NCBI GenBank assembly: GCA_036489885.1
Contig: DASXEW010000003.1
Coordinates: 2,046,001 to 2,110,000, forward strand
DNA from: Candidatus Baltobacteraceae bacterium
GTDB lineage: Bacteria > Vulcanimicrobiota > Vulcanimicrobiia > Vulcanimicrobiales > Vulcanimicrobiaceae
Length of the DNA stretch: 64,000 nt
Direction of reading: 5' to 3'
Shown here: positions 51,612 to 60,144 of the stretch, in pieces
Layout: each line of letters opens with the position of its first letter
Position numbering within the stretch: the first letter of the stretch is position 1
Notes under the pieces: generated by a model
What the model saw: only the letters and a program-made list of their open reading frames with translations
The model's database searches: none
What the model was told of the DNA's origin: nothing
Translations under genes and position numbers: made by a program

Positions 51612-52234
51612 ACGTTGAGGAGATCAAGTTCGACGCATCCGGTCTCGTACCGGTCAGCATCGTCGACGCACATAGTAACCGCTTGCTGACGCTCGCATAT
51701 GCGAACCGGGAAGCCCTCGAGAAAACGATTGCAACCAAGCAGACGCACTTATGGTCGCGCTCGCGCAAACGCTTGTGGCGCAAGGGAGAGGAATCCGGAC
51801 ACACGCAAGACGTCGTCGAGATTGTTGCCGACTGCGACGGCGACGCTTTGATGTATCGTGTCGTTCCGCAGGGTCCGGCCTGTCATACGGGCGCCGACTC
51901 GTGTTTTGGAGATCCCGTATTTTCCGCAGCCGGCCAAGAGAATGCCGGCGCCTTCATGCGAGCGATCGAACATCTCGAGCGTACGATCGAATCCCGGCGC
52001 GGCGCGGATGTTTCGCAAAGTTATGTCGCAAAGCTGTTCGACGGCGGCGTCGACCGCATCGGAAAGAAGATCGGCGAGGAAGCGACCGAGCTGGTGATCG
52101 CCGCGAAGAACAAAGCGCGTGACGAAATCGTCTGGGAAGCCGCCGATCTCATTTTTCACACGCTCGTGCTTTTGGCGGAGGAAGGCGTCACGCTCGACGA
52201 GATCGGCGCAGAATTTCAGCGACGAGCACGCTGA
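51608..52234 (+). CDS. hisIE: bifunctional phosphoribosyl-AMP cyclohydrolase/phosphoribosyl-ATP pyrophosphatase
   Basis: 208 residues from ATG 51608; a longer frame reading through hisF is a shadow. HisI domain (1-about 110): VDAHSNRLLTLAYANREAL, HLWSRSRKRLWRKGEESGHTQDV, DCDGDALMYRV, then GPACHTGADSCF with zinc-binding Cys/His. HisE domain (about 118-208): FDGGVDRIGKKIGEEATELVIAAKN and VWEAADLIFHTLVLLAEEGVTLDEI. It catalyses steps 2 and 3 of histidine synthesis. Its stop overlaps the probable recG start (CTGA). Confidence 0.96.
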   Translation: MNVEEIKFDASGLVPVSIVDAHSNRLLTLAYANREALEKTIATKQTHLWSRSRKRLWRKGEESGHTQDVVEIVADCDGDALMYRVVPQGPACHTGADSCFGDPVFSAAGQENAGAFMRAIEHLERTIESRRGADVSQSYVAKLFDGGVDRIGKKIGEEATELVIAAKNKARDEIVWEAADLIFHTLVLLAEEGVTLDEIGAEFQRRAR

Positions 52235-54321
52235 AGTCCGAGACGCTCGAAGGGCTCGCCGGCGTCGGGCCTGCGAAGGCGCGAGCGCTGCGCGAGATGG
52301 GTCTCGAGGGGCCGCGCGATCTGCTCGCGCACATCCCTCGCGACTATAAGGATTGGCGCGAACCGCGTTCGCTTGCGGCGATCGCTGCCGACGCGTTGCG
52401 CTCGGATGAGCCGGCGGAAGAAATCGTGGTCGCAGAAGTCACGAGCGTTCGCGACGTTCGTGCGCGCATCGCGATAACGAGCGCCGAGCTGCGTGACGAG
52501 AGTGGCTCGCTCCGTGCCGTATGGTACGGAAGGCGCGGACTAGACGGCAAAATCCGGCCCGGGATGCGGCTGTTCGTGCACGGACGTGTCGCCGCAAAGC
52601 GCCGTCGGGGCGCAGTAACGATCGAGCTCAACGTCATGCACCATCGCGTGCTGGACGCTGACGCGACGTTCAGCGGTGAGATCGTCCCGGTCTATCCCGC
52701 GACGAAGGACGTTCCGACGCGTATGCTCCGTTCGATCATCTCGCGCAATCTTTCGCGCTTGCTCGAGAGCGTTGAAGAGCGGCTCCCCGACGACATCGTC
52801 CGCGCACACCGATTGATCACCGCGCGGAAGGCGTGGCACGACATTCACGTACCGAAAGCGCCGAGCGACATTGCACCCGCGCGCCGCCGCATCATCTACG
52901 AGGAGTTCTTTGCAATCGCGCTGGCAGCGGCGCTCGTTCGCGCCGAACGAAAACGTGAAGGCAACGCAATCCCCATCCACGTGCCGCCCGAGCTGTTCGA
53001 GCGTTTTGAAGAATCACTTCCGTTCCGGTTGACGGGCGCCCAGCGCAGCGTCATCGCACAAATTCTCACCGACATGCGCGAGCCACACGCCATGAATCGC
53101 TTAGTGCAAGGGGATGTCGGGTCCGGCAAGACGCTGGTTGCGGCTGCCGCAATCGTAGCGGCGGCATCGATCGGCATTCAAAGCGCGTTGATGGCTCCGA
53201 CGGAAATTCTGGCGGCACAGCACGCGCAGAAGCTCGCACCATTGTTGTTGCCGTTCGGCGTGACGGTCGAAGCCGTGTTCGGCAGCTTGTCGGCTCCGGC
53301 TCGCAGGAATGCGAACGACCTCATCGCGAGCGGTGAGGCGTTGCTCGCAATCGGCACGCACGCGCTACTGACGGAAAGCGTTTCGTTCAAGCGCTTGGGT
53401 TTGGTCATCATCGACGAGCAGCATCGCTTCGGCGTCGAACATCGCGCCGCGTTGCGCGCCAAAGCCACGGGTTCAATCCCGCACACGCTGCATATGACCG
53501 CGACGCCGATTCCGCGCACGCTGGCGCAAACGCGCTACGCGGATCTCGATCTCTCGGTCATAGACGAGCTTCCGCCCGGACGCACCCCGATTTCGACCTA
53601 CGTGATTCGTGAGAGCCGCAAACCTGTCGCGTACGAGTTCGTCCGGAAAAATGTCGGACGCGGACAACAAGCTTACGTCGTAGCGCCGGCTATCGAAGCC
53701 TCCGGTTTTGAGAACGCGCCACGGGTCGCTGCGCTGGACGAGGCAAAGCGCGTCAGCGGCGAAGATTTGGCGGGGCTCCGGGTCGACGTGCTCCACGGCC
53801 GAATGCCGCCGCGCGAGAAAGATGCAGCTATGGGCCGCTTTTCCCGGGGTGAGACCGACGTTCTGATCGCGACGACGGTCGTCGAGGTCGGCGTCGACGT
53901 CCCGAACGCCTCGGTTATGGTCGTCCTCGACGCACATCGCTACGGATTGGCCCAGCTCCATCAGCTTCGAGGCCGGGTCGGGCGCGGGGTGGCGAAATCG
54001 TTTTGCGTCCTTGTGGCACCTGACGATGTTTCTGAGACGCGGCGCCTGGAGATTCTCACCCAGACCGAGGACGGCTTTAGGATCGCTGAAGAAGACTTGC
54101 GTCTGCGACGGGCCGGGGACATGGCAGGGACTCAACAAGCCGGCACCGGGAGCGGAACCTTTGGGGACCTCGTGCAAGATTTCTCTGTGTACCTCGAAGC
54201 CAAGTGTGAGGCTGACCGTATTGTCGCCGGCGATCCGGCTTTGGAGCGCCCGGAGCACCGTGCGTTACGCAGTTTGGTCGAGACGATGCCCGCCGCCAGA
54301 GCGATGCTGATATCATCGTGA
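52231..54321 (+). CDS. recG: ATP-dependent DNA helicase RecG
   Basis: 696 residues if begun at CTG 52231; the first ATG is 52297. Between them lies SETLEGLAGVGPAKARALRE, which matches the N-terminal helix-hairpin-helix region of RecG, so ATG 52297 would truncate the protein. CTG sits in a CTGA overlap with the hisIE stop, like the ATGA/GTGA overlaps elsewhere. The helicase core has Walker A QGDVGSGKT, IIDEQHRFGV, TATPIPRTL, DVLIATTVVEVGVDVPNAS and QLRGRVGRG. RecG remodels stalled replication forks and Holliday junctions. The wedge/OB domain is at about 60-170. Confidence 0.93.
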   Translation: MKSETLEGLAGVGPAKARALREMGLEGPRDLLAHIPRDYKDWREPRSLAAIAADALRSDEPAEEIVVAEVTSVRDVRARIAITSAELRDESGSLRAVWYGRRGLDGKIRPGMRLFVHGRVAAKRRRGAVTIELNVMHHRVLDADATFSGEIVPVYPATKDVPTRMLRSIISRNLSRLLESVEERLPDDIVRAHRLITARKAWHDIHVPKAPSDIAPARRRIIYEEFFAIALAAALVRAERKREGNAIPIHVPPELFERFEESLPFRLTGAQRSVIAQILTDMREPHAMNRLVQGDVGSGKTLVAAAAIVAAASIGIQSALMAPTEILAAQHAQKLAPLLLPFGVTVEAVFGSLSAPARRNANDLIASGEALLAIGTHALLTESVSFKRLGLVIIDEQHRFGVEHRAALRAKATGSIPHTLHMTATPIPRTLAQTRYADLDLSVIDELPPGRTPISTYVIRESRKPVAYEFVRKNVGRGQQAYVVAPAIEASGFENAPRVAALDEAKRVSGEDLAGLRVDVLHGRMPPREKDAAMGRFSRGETDVLIATTVVEVGVDVPNASVMVVLDAHRYGLAQLHQLRGRVGRGVAKSFCVLVAPDDVSETRRLEILTQTEDGFRIAEEDLRLRRAGDMAGTQQAGTGSGTFGDLVQDFSVYLEAKCEADRIVAGDPALERPEHRALRSLVETMPAARAMLISS

Positions 54322-54400
54322 TGTTGTTGCGAGGCCGGCGTAAAAATCGTCGCTGCGTAGCGTGGGCGGCGCGTAGGCCTGGGGCCGGAGCGCCTTTCCA

Positions 54401-55123
54401 ATGAGAATCGCGATCGGATTCGATCTCGATCATACGCTGGCAATCGACAACAAGCTCGAACGCACGGCCATGATCGACTTGGCAAAAGAGTTGGGCGTCG
54501 TCGTCGGTGCGAACGACATCGCGCGTCTCGCGCAGATCGACACGCTGCTGCAAGAGATGCGCTCGGGCCGCCTCGATCTCGATCACATGATCTCGAGCTT
54601 CGTACATTCGATCCGCAAAGATAACAAAACAAAGGGCATCGGCGAGCGATTCCGCGAGATTTGTTTGGCGCTCGTACCCCATCACGTCGTCGCGCTGCCG
54701 GGAGTCAACGAGCTCTTCGCCGGCTTGGATTCGCGCGGGATACCGCACGCGATCCTCACGAATGGCTGGAGCCCGCTTCAAGAAAAGAAAGCGGAAGCGA
54801 TTCGCTACAATGGGACGGTCCTCGTCAGCGATGCGATTGGATTTGCAAAGCCGGCGCCCGAGGCGTTCGCGCTGCTTGCGGATACGTTCCCGACGGATGC
54901 CTGCATTTGGTATGTGGGCGACAACCCCGCGAGCGACGTGCGTGGCAGCATCGATTGCGGATTCGAGGGAATTTGGTACCACGAGCATTCGGGCGTGTCG
55001 TACCCGAGTCATATTCCGGCGCCGTCGGCAGTGATCGATCAGCCGCTCGATCTGCTCGAATTGGTCGACGCAGCCGACGAAGCGGGCATGCCAGGTCGCC
55101 TGGAGGCGATGCCGAAGACATAA
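54401..55123 (+). CDS. HAD-superfamily hydrolase
   Basis: 240 residues. Motif I GFDLDHTLAIDN, motif II LTNGW, motif III Lys in FAKPAPEAF and motif IV YVGDNPASDVRGSIDCG are intact. The long cap insert (about 20-95) is helical, the type I HAD pattern. The substrate cannot be told; phosphoglycolate- or haloacid-like enzymes are the nearest groups. It stands 80 bp after recG and 39 bp before rsmD. Confidence 0.85.
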   Translation: MRIAIGFDLDHTLAIDNKLERTAMIDLAKELGVVVGANDIARLAQIDTLLQEMRSGRLDLDHMISSFVHSIRKDNKTKGIGERFREICLALVPHHVVALPGVNELFAGLDSRGIPHAILTNGWSPLQEKKAEAIRYNGTVLVSDAIGFAKPAPEAFALLADTFPTDACIWYVGDNPASDVRGSIDCGFEGIWYHEHSGVSYPSHIPAPSAVIDQPLDLLELVDAADEAGMPGRLEAMPKT

Positions 55124-55162
55124 ACCCGAGATGTTAGTGCGCAGCCGCTCCGTTTGGAGTGA

Positions 55163-55714
55163 GTGCTCTTGCGACTAACCGGAGGAACGTTACGCAGCCG
55201 CCGGTTGCCTAACGTCCCCAAACGCGGCGTTCGGCCGACTCCGGCGCGCGTCAAAGAGTCGCTCTTCGCGATATTATCGACGCGCTCGGAAGATGCCGTC
55301 GTACTCGACCTGTTTGCGGGAAGCGGTGCGCTCGGTTTCGAGGCGCTCTCGCGGGGTGCGAGCTTCGTAACGTTCGTCGAATCGAATCCCGGGGTCGCCG
55401 ATCTCTTGCGTGAGGCTTCCGGCGAGCTCGGCGTCGAGAAGCAAGTCGAGATATTGACCATGCGCGCCGAGCGCGCCGTAACGCGGCTCGAGCGCAAGTA
55501 CGATCTGGTCTTTGCCGACCCGCCTTACGAGATGGGTTTCCCGGCGCAGCCGCTCGGAACGCTGCGTACGCGCGACTTGTTCTCAGAGGAGGCGGTTGTC
55601 GTGTTCGAACACAGCGGACACTCCTCACCCGAGACGCCCGGCTTTGAAGTTACCCGCGAAGAGCGCTACGGGGACGTGGTCATCGCGTTCCTCAAACCTG
55701 AGGCAAACTCGTGA
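55163..55714 (+). CDS. rsmD: 16S rRNA (guanine-966-N2)-methyltransferase
   Basis: 183 residues from GTG 55163. LRLTGGTLRSRRLPNVPKRGVRPTPARVKESLFAIL is the RsmD N-terminal signature; SAM site VLDLFAGSGALGFEALSRGA; target-base motif FADPPYEM. It methylates G966 of 16S rRNA. The stop overlaps coaD GTG by 4 bp; rsmD-coaD is a very common gene pair. Confidence 0.94.
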   Translation: MLLRLTGGTLRSRRLPNVPKRGVRPTPARVKESLFAILSTRSEDAVVLDLFAGSGALGFEALSRGASFVTFVESNPGVADLLREASGELGVEKQVEILTMRAERAVTRLERKYDLVFADPPYEMGFPAQPLGTLRTRDLFSEEAVVVFEHSGHSSPETPGFEVTREERYGDVVIAFLKPEANS

Positions 55715-56208
55715 ACGGCGGCTCGCACGCGGTCTATCCCGGCTCGTTCGATCCGCTCACGAACGGTCACCTTGACGTGATTCGCCGCTCCGCAGCGGTC
55801 TTCGATCGTCTGACCGTCGCGGTCGTCGTCAATCCGCAGAAGCGCGAGCCGCTCTTCACGCTCGAAGAGCGTCAGGCCATGCTTCGCGAGTGCGCAGCCT
55901 CGATGCCGAACATCGAAGTGATGGATTTCCGCGGGCTGCTTGCCGATTTCGTCAAACAAATCGGCGCGGACGTGATCATCAAGGGCTTGCGGGTCGTCTC
56001 CGATTTTGAATCGGAGCTCTCGACGGCGTTGATGAATCGCTCGCTTTCCGGCGTCGACACGATGTTCTTGATGTCGGATGCCAAATATAGCTTTGTCTCA
56101 TCGAGCTTGATCAAAGAAGTGTTCTTTCTCGGCGGCGACGTGAGTGGGTACGTTCCCGAACCCGTCTTGCGCACGATGAATGCGCGAAAAACCAGTCTAC
56201 ACCGCTAA
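55711..56208 (+). CDS. coaD: phosphopantetheine adenylyltransferase
   Basis: 165 residues. It transfers AMP to 4'-phosphopantetheine, the penultimate step of CoA synthesis. Motifs: AVYPGSFDPLTNGHLDVIRRS (TxGH family: NGH here), FTLEERQAML, GLLADFVKQIGADVIIKGLRVVSDFESE, and the C-terminal SxSSxxIKE motif as KYSFVSSSLIKEV. It starts with GTG in the rsmD stop (GTGA). Confidence 0.96.
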   Translation: MNGGSHAVYPGSFDPLTNGHLDVIRRSAAVFDRLTVAVVVNPQKREPLFTLEERQAMLRECAASMPNIEVMDFRGLLADFVKQIGADVIIKGLRVVSDFESELSTALMNRSLSGVDTMFLMSDAKYSFVSSSLIKEVFFLGGDVSGYVPEPVLRTMNARKTSLHR

Positions 56209-56217
56209 GGAGGCCGC

Positions 56218-56790
56218 ATGTCCATTTACCGCGTGATCGATCGACTCGAAGCCTACGTTCGGGAAGGCACCGTGCTCCCGTTCCGGCGGCGTATCCTGAG
56301 CGAGGAACGCATTCTCGAGCTCATTGAGAAGATGCGCGCGACGCTCCCCGAGGAAGTCGGTCGCGCGAAAATGATCGCGAAAGACAAAGATCGTATGCTG
56401 CGTGAAGCACAAGAGCGCGCGCAAGAGATCGTCAGTGAAGCCAGCGAGCATCACGCGCAGATGGTCGACAACCATGAGATCGTTCAGCAAGCGCGCGCGA
56501 CCGCGGAGACCGTTCTGCGCGACGCCGAGGAGCGCGCGAAGAAAGTCCGCGAGGGCGCGGATCAGTACGCTACGACGGTTCTCGGAGATCTGCAGAACCG
56601 CTTATCGGTTGCGCTCGCGCAAGTTCGAAAAGGACAAGACGCGCTCGGTTCTCGCCCGGTGACGCCGCAATCGGCTTCGATTACGGAAGCCGCGGCGCAG
56701 AGCAAACGGGCTGCCTTCGACGCGCAAGCACCCGAAGATATCGAGAAGACCCACGTCATGGTCGAGACGGCGGAGCTAAACGAAGTCTAG
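56218..56790 (+). CDS. coiled-coil protein (conserved neighbour of coaD)
   Basis: 190 residues, almost entirely charged helix: YRVIDRLEAYVREGTVLPFRRRILSEERILELIEKMRATLPEEVGRAKMIAKDKDRMLREAQERAQEIV and an AETVLRDAEERAKKVREGADQYAT heptad run. There is no signal, membrane segment or known domain. The pattern resembles the ATPase-like or DivIVA-like proteins encoded next to coaD in some Terrabacteria. A structural or division role is only a guess. AAGGAGG lies upstream of the ATG, 9 bp after coaD. Confidence 0.7.
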   Translation: MSIYRVIDRLEAYVREGTVLPFRRRILSEERILELIEKMRATLPEEVGRAKMIAKDKDRMLREAQERAQEIVSEASEHHAQMVDNHEIVQQARATAETVLRDAEERAKKVREGADQYATTVLGDLQNRLSVALAQVRKGQDALGSRPVTPQSASITEAAAQSKRAAFDAQAPEDIEKTHVMVETAELNEV

Positions 56791-56795
56791 ATCAG

Positions 56796-57737
56796 TTAAA
56801 CCGGCGGAGCTTGGACGTTGTGTGCGAAGGCCGAGAGTCGATCTCGGTCGAGCGCACGCACGCGCCCACGATCGAGTTCGACCGCTTTCGAATTTTTCAA
56901 GCGAAGCAACGCACGGGCCGCCATATCGCGCACCGTGCCGGCTGCGGCAGCGATCTGCGCTTGCGAAAGATTTTCGACGCCGGGCAGGCCACTCGCCATC
57001 CCGGCGGTGTTCGGCGCATAGGAGAGCAAGAATTTGGCGACGCGCTGCAGCACGTGCGCGAACGCGAGGTCGGCGATCGTGTCGATCGAGCGGCGCCGAG
57101 CTTGCGAAGCTGCCGCCAAGAACCCGAGCGCAAGCTCGTTGTCGGTTCGAACTGCGCTTTGCACGGCCTCACTCGGAACGAGGACGAGCGTCGCGTCGGT
57201 GAGTGCTTCGGTGCGAGTCGTCGCTCCGCCGCCGTCGAAAACGCCGGTTTCGTTGAGCGGATCGAATACAAGCCGCTCTCCGAGCGCCTGCGTTTTTCCG
57301 TCGGCCGAGAGCAGCGTCAGAACGATCTTGCCTTCTCGTACGAAGCCGAGATACGGCCACTTTTCGCCTTCATCAAATACGGTCTCGCCGTGCTTGTAGC
57401 GCCGCTCGGTTGCGACTGCGGCGAGCTGGCGGATCGTTTCGGCTTTGGCGGCGCCAAACGGCGGGCAGTGTGACAGAAACGTCTCGACGTCGGCACGCTC
57501 GTCGATGCGCTCCAGACGAACCGTCCAATGACCCGAGCCGAGATTCCGCGCGTCCCACGCAAATTTCCCGGGACGGTACTGCGCAAACTCGTTACGGAGC
57601 GCGCGAGGATCACTCTCCTCGGACAACTCGAGAACGCCGCCGATCGGAAGCCGGTCGAAAGCTTCGAGAATATACGAGCTGCGTTGTGCCGTTGGAATCG
57701 TGCGCGCGTCGAGCGTGACGGTTGCCGGTTTCGCCAT
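56796..57737 (-). CDS. DUF2249-Crp/Fnr fusion regulator
   Basis: 313 residues from ATG 57737, with AGGA nine bases upstream; ATG 57746 sits on that site. Residues 1-about 78 resemble DUF2249 (TLDARTIPTAQRSSYILEAFDRLPIGGVLELSEESDPRALRNEF...WTVRLERI). A cNMP-type sensor follows (GETVFDEGEKWPYLGFVREGKIVLT), then a Crp helix-turn-helix (LSQAQIAAAAGTVRDMAARALLRLKN). No Cys cluster for an Fe-S centre is seen. DUF2249 domains are often linked to nitric oxide or redox metabolism, so a redox or nitrosative signal is possible. It is divergent from the thioredoxin-like gene with 21 bp between starts. Confidence 0.83.
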   Translation of the reverse strand: MAKPATVTLDARTIPTAQRSSYILEAFDRLPIGGVLELSEESDPRALRNEFAQYRPGKFAWDARNLGSGHWTVRLERIDERADVETFLSHCPPFGAAKAETIRQLAAVATERRYKHGETVFDEGEKWPYLGFVREGKIVLTLLSADGKTQALGERLVFDPLNETGVFDGGGATTRTEALTDATLVLVPSEAVQSAVRTDNELALGFLAAASQARRRSIDTIADLAFAHVLQRVAKFLLSYAPNTAGMASGLPGVENLSQAQIAAAAGTVRDMAARALLRLKNSKAVELDRGRVRALDRDRLSAFAHNVQAPPV

Positions 57738-57758
57738 CGTCGTCATTCCTGGGGTGAT

Positions 57759-58316
57759 ATGCGTGCTCTGCGCCGGAAACTCCCGGTCCTCCTCGAAACC
57801 CCGTGCGTGAACCGCCGCTTCGCGAGGATCGCGGACATCGCCGCGATCGTGCTGATCGCTCTGGCCGTCTGGCAATTTCTGATTGCGCCGCGCTTTTTCG
57901 GACCGTCGTTCGTCCCGGTCCCGGCACCCGCGCTCACTCTGCCGCTGGAGGGCGGCGGCAGCTTCAATTTAGCGAAGGCCCAGGGAAAGGTCGTCTTTCT
58001 TGACTTTTGGGCCTCATGGTGCGAGCCGTGCAAGATGTCGATCCCGCTGATCGAGGAGTATAAGGCAACGCATCCGGAGGCACTTGTCTATAGCGTCGAC
58101 GCCGGTGAAGCGGAATCGGTAGCGGCGCACTACGCACGAAGCGTGAAGATGCGGCGCGTCGCTTTCGACCCGAATATGAAAGCGGCCGACGCCTTCGGCG
58201 TGTCCGTCTTCCCAACGATGATCGTGATCGGCCGCGACGGTAAAGAGCATGCGAAATGGATCGGATTTAATCCGCTCATCCAGCGCGACATGGCGCGCGC
58301 CGCGAAAGCGTTTTAG
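57759..58316 (+). CDS. TlpA/ResA-like thiol-disulfide oxidoreductase
   Basis: 185 residues from ATG 57759. One N-terminal membrane anchor (about 25-42, IADIAAIVLIALAVWQFLIAP), then a thioredoxin fold with FLDFWASWCEPCKMSIP (CxxC = CEPC) and the cis-Pro loop SVFPTMIVIG. Extracytoplasmic TlpA/ResA proteins reduce disulfides in exported proteins, for example during cytochrome c maturation. It is divergent from the DUF2249-Crp regulator, which may control it. It overlaps the convergent qor gene by 4 bp. Confidence 0.88.
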   Translation: MRALRRKLPVLLETPCVNRRFARIADIAAIVLIALAVWQFLIAPRFFGPSFVPVPAPALTLPLEGGGSFNLAKAQGKVVFLDFWASWCEPCKMSIPLIEEYKATHPEALVYSVDAGEAESVAAHYARSVKMRRVAFDPNMKAADAFGVSVFPTMIVIGRDGKEHAKWIGFNPLIQRDMARAAKAF

Positions 58317-59293
58317 ACGCGAACGATGATCTTGCCGAACGTCCTGTCGGATTCCATCAGACGATGCGACTCGGCGATTTGATCAAAGTCGAAAACGGTA
58401 TCGACCACCGGCCGTAGCTTCCCACTTTCGAATTGCGGGATGACGAGCCGCTCGAAGCGTCGCGCCAGAGCGATCTTTTCCTCGACTGGGCGGGCGCGAA
58501 GCATCGTCCCGATCCAGGCGACGCGCTTGCGGTGGAAGAGGCCGATGTCGATCTCGCTCTTCGCACCCGCAAGCGTTCCGATTTGCACGATACGCCCACC
58601 GATGCGAATAGCCGAGATGTTGTGTTCGTACGTCGACGGACCGATGAAATCCAAAATGACGTCTACGCCTGCGCCGTTCGTCCGTGCGCGTGCTAGCTGA
58701 TCCCATTCATCGCCGAGCAAGGTTCCGTCGCTCATCCCGAATTCACGCGCGCGATCAAGTTTGTCGCGCGTCCGCGACGTTCCAATTGCAATGCCGCCCG
58801 CCGCTGCAACTAATTGAGCGGCCGCGGTACCCACGCCGCTTCCGATTGCGTGAATGACGACGGATCCGCCCGGAACGAAACCGCCTTGTTCAAGCGCGTC
58901 CCACGCTGTCATGAAAGCTTCGGGGATCGCGGCGACCGATTCGAACGGCATACCTTCGGGTGCACGTACCGTGGCGCGCTCGTGCACGATGAGCTGCTCG
59001 GCGTAGGCGCCCGCGCCGGTTATGCCGCAAACGCGATCGCCGACCTTACGTTCGCGCGCGCGCGGACCGAGCGCATCGATCTGGCCCGCATATTCAAGGC
59101 CGGGAATGCGAGGATCGATCGCGTCGGGCGGCGCCGGATAGAGGCCGCGCCGCTGTAGTACGTCTGCGCGATTGATTCCGAAAGCACGAATGCGGACGCG
59201 GACTTCCTCACCTTGCGGTTCGGCAATCGGGACGCCGTCCGAGACGCGAAGGATATCGGCATCACCTTTTTTATCGAGGACGACTGCACGCAT
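58313..59293 (-). CDS. NADPH:quinone oxidoreductase, zinc-independent MDR family
   Basis: 326 residues. N-terminal GroES-like domain (VRIRAFGINRADVLQRRGLYPAPPDA, GLEYAGQIDALG), then the Rossmann NADPH loop HAIGSGVGTAAAQLVAAAGG and VDVILDFIGPSTYEHN, VQIGTLAGAKSEID. No zinc-binding Cys set is present, as expected for the quinone oxidoreductase branch (Qor/PIG3 type). ORF length is normal. Six bp separate it from the enoyl-CoA hydratase gene on the same strand, suggesting an operon. Confidence 0.9.
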   Translation of the reverse strand: MRAVVLDKKGDADILRVSDGVPIAEPQGEEVRVRIRAFGINRADVLQRRGLYPAPPDAIDPRIPGLEYAGQIDALGPRARERKVGDRVCGITGAGAYAEQLIVHERATVRAPEGMPFESVAAIPEAFMTAWDALEQGGFVPGGSVVIHAIGSGVGTAAAQLVAAAGGIAIGTSRTRDKLDRAREFGMSDGTLLGDEWDQLARARTNGAGVDVILDFIGPSTYEHNISAIRIGGRIVQIGTLAGAKSEIDIGLFHRKRVAWIGTMLRARPVEEKIALARRFERLVIPQFESGKLRPVVDTVFDFDQIAESHRLMESDRTFGKIIVRV

Positions 59294-59298
59294 CGTCT

Positions 59299-60081
59299 CT
59301 ACGCCCCCGTGAACGCGGCTTTACGCTTTTCGAGAAACGCGGTCGTGCCTTCCGCGAAATCAGCCGTCGTCGTCATCGCGCCGAAGTGCAACGCTTCGAT
59401 CTCGATCCCTTCCGCGAGAGGCACGACGGCGCCGGCGACGATCGCGCGCTTTGCGGCTTCGATGGCCAGCGGGGCTTTCGCCGCGATGACGCCGCCGATG
59501 CGCTTGGCTTCTTCGAGGAGCTCCGCGAGCGGCACGACTTTCTGAACGAGACCGAAGCGCAAGGCGTCGTTCGCATCAATCATCTCGCCGCTAAGGCAGA
59601 GGTACATTGCGGCGCCGATGCCGCAGATCCGTATCAAACGCTGCGTTCCGCCGTATCCGGGGACGAGTCCGAGATTAACCTCCGGCTGGCCGAAGCGCGC
59701 GTTTTCACTTGCGATCCGAAAATCGCACGCGAGCGCCAGCTCGCATCCGCCGCCGAGTGCGAAACCGTTGACGGCTGCAACGACGGGGACGCGCATCTCC
59801 GCAATTCTGGAAAAAATTGCTTGGCCGCGCCGCGCGAACGCCGCGCCGGCAACAGCGCCGTCAATCGTCTTGAACTCTGCGATGTCGGCGCCGGCCGCAA
59901 AAGCCTTCTCTCCGGAGCCGGTAATGACGACTGCGCGCACGTTGCGATTGCCGTCGATCGTCGTCAGTGCGTCGGAGAGCTCGCCAAGCAGCGCCGACGA
60001 TAGTGCGTTGAGAACGCTGGGCCGGTTGAGGGTAATGACCGCGACGCCGGCGGTCGATTCGACGATAAGCGTTTGATACAC
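59299..60081 (-). CDS. enoyl-CoA hydratase/isomerase
   Basis: 260 residues from GTG 60081, the position where the crotonase fold starts (YQTLIVESTAGVAVITLNRPSVLNALS); an ATG at 60162 would add 27 residues that overlap the phoU start. The oxyanion hole is AGADIAEF and GFALGGGCELALACDFRIAS; the catalytic Glu region is FGQPEVNLGLVPGYGGTQRLIR with E/P intact, as in true hydratases. It hydrates trans-2-enoyl-CoA in beta-oxidation. Substrate chain length is unknown. Confidence 0.92.
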   Translation of the reverse strand: MYQTLIVESTAGVAVITLNRPSVLNALSSALLGELSDALTTIDGNRNVRAVVITGSGEKAFAAGADIAEFKTIDGAVAGAAFARRGQAIFSRIAEMRVPVVAAVNGFALGGGCELALACDFRIASENARFGQPEVNLGLVPGYGGTQRLIRICGIGAAMYLCLSGEMIDANDALRFGLVQKVVPLAELLEEAKRIGGVIAAKAPLAIEAAKRAIVAGAVVPLAEGIEIEALHFGAMTTTADFAEGTTAFLEKRKAAFTGA

Positions 60082-60128
60082 GGGGTCGGGCTTGCGCCCG
60101 CATGGATGCGGTGCCCTGCCCGGAGTGC

Positions 60129-60134
60129 TATACT
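60129..60134 (+). promoter_or_regulatory. extended -10 of the phoU promoter
   Basis: TGCTATACT contains a TATACT -10 hexamer with a TG extension. A start near 60141 would place the phoU ATG (60145) almost at the 5' end of the mRNA. Confidence 0.45.
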
Positions 60135-60144
60135 CACTCTCGGC

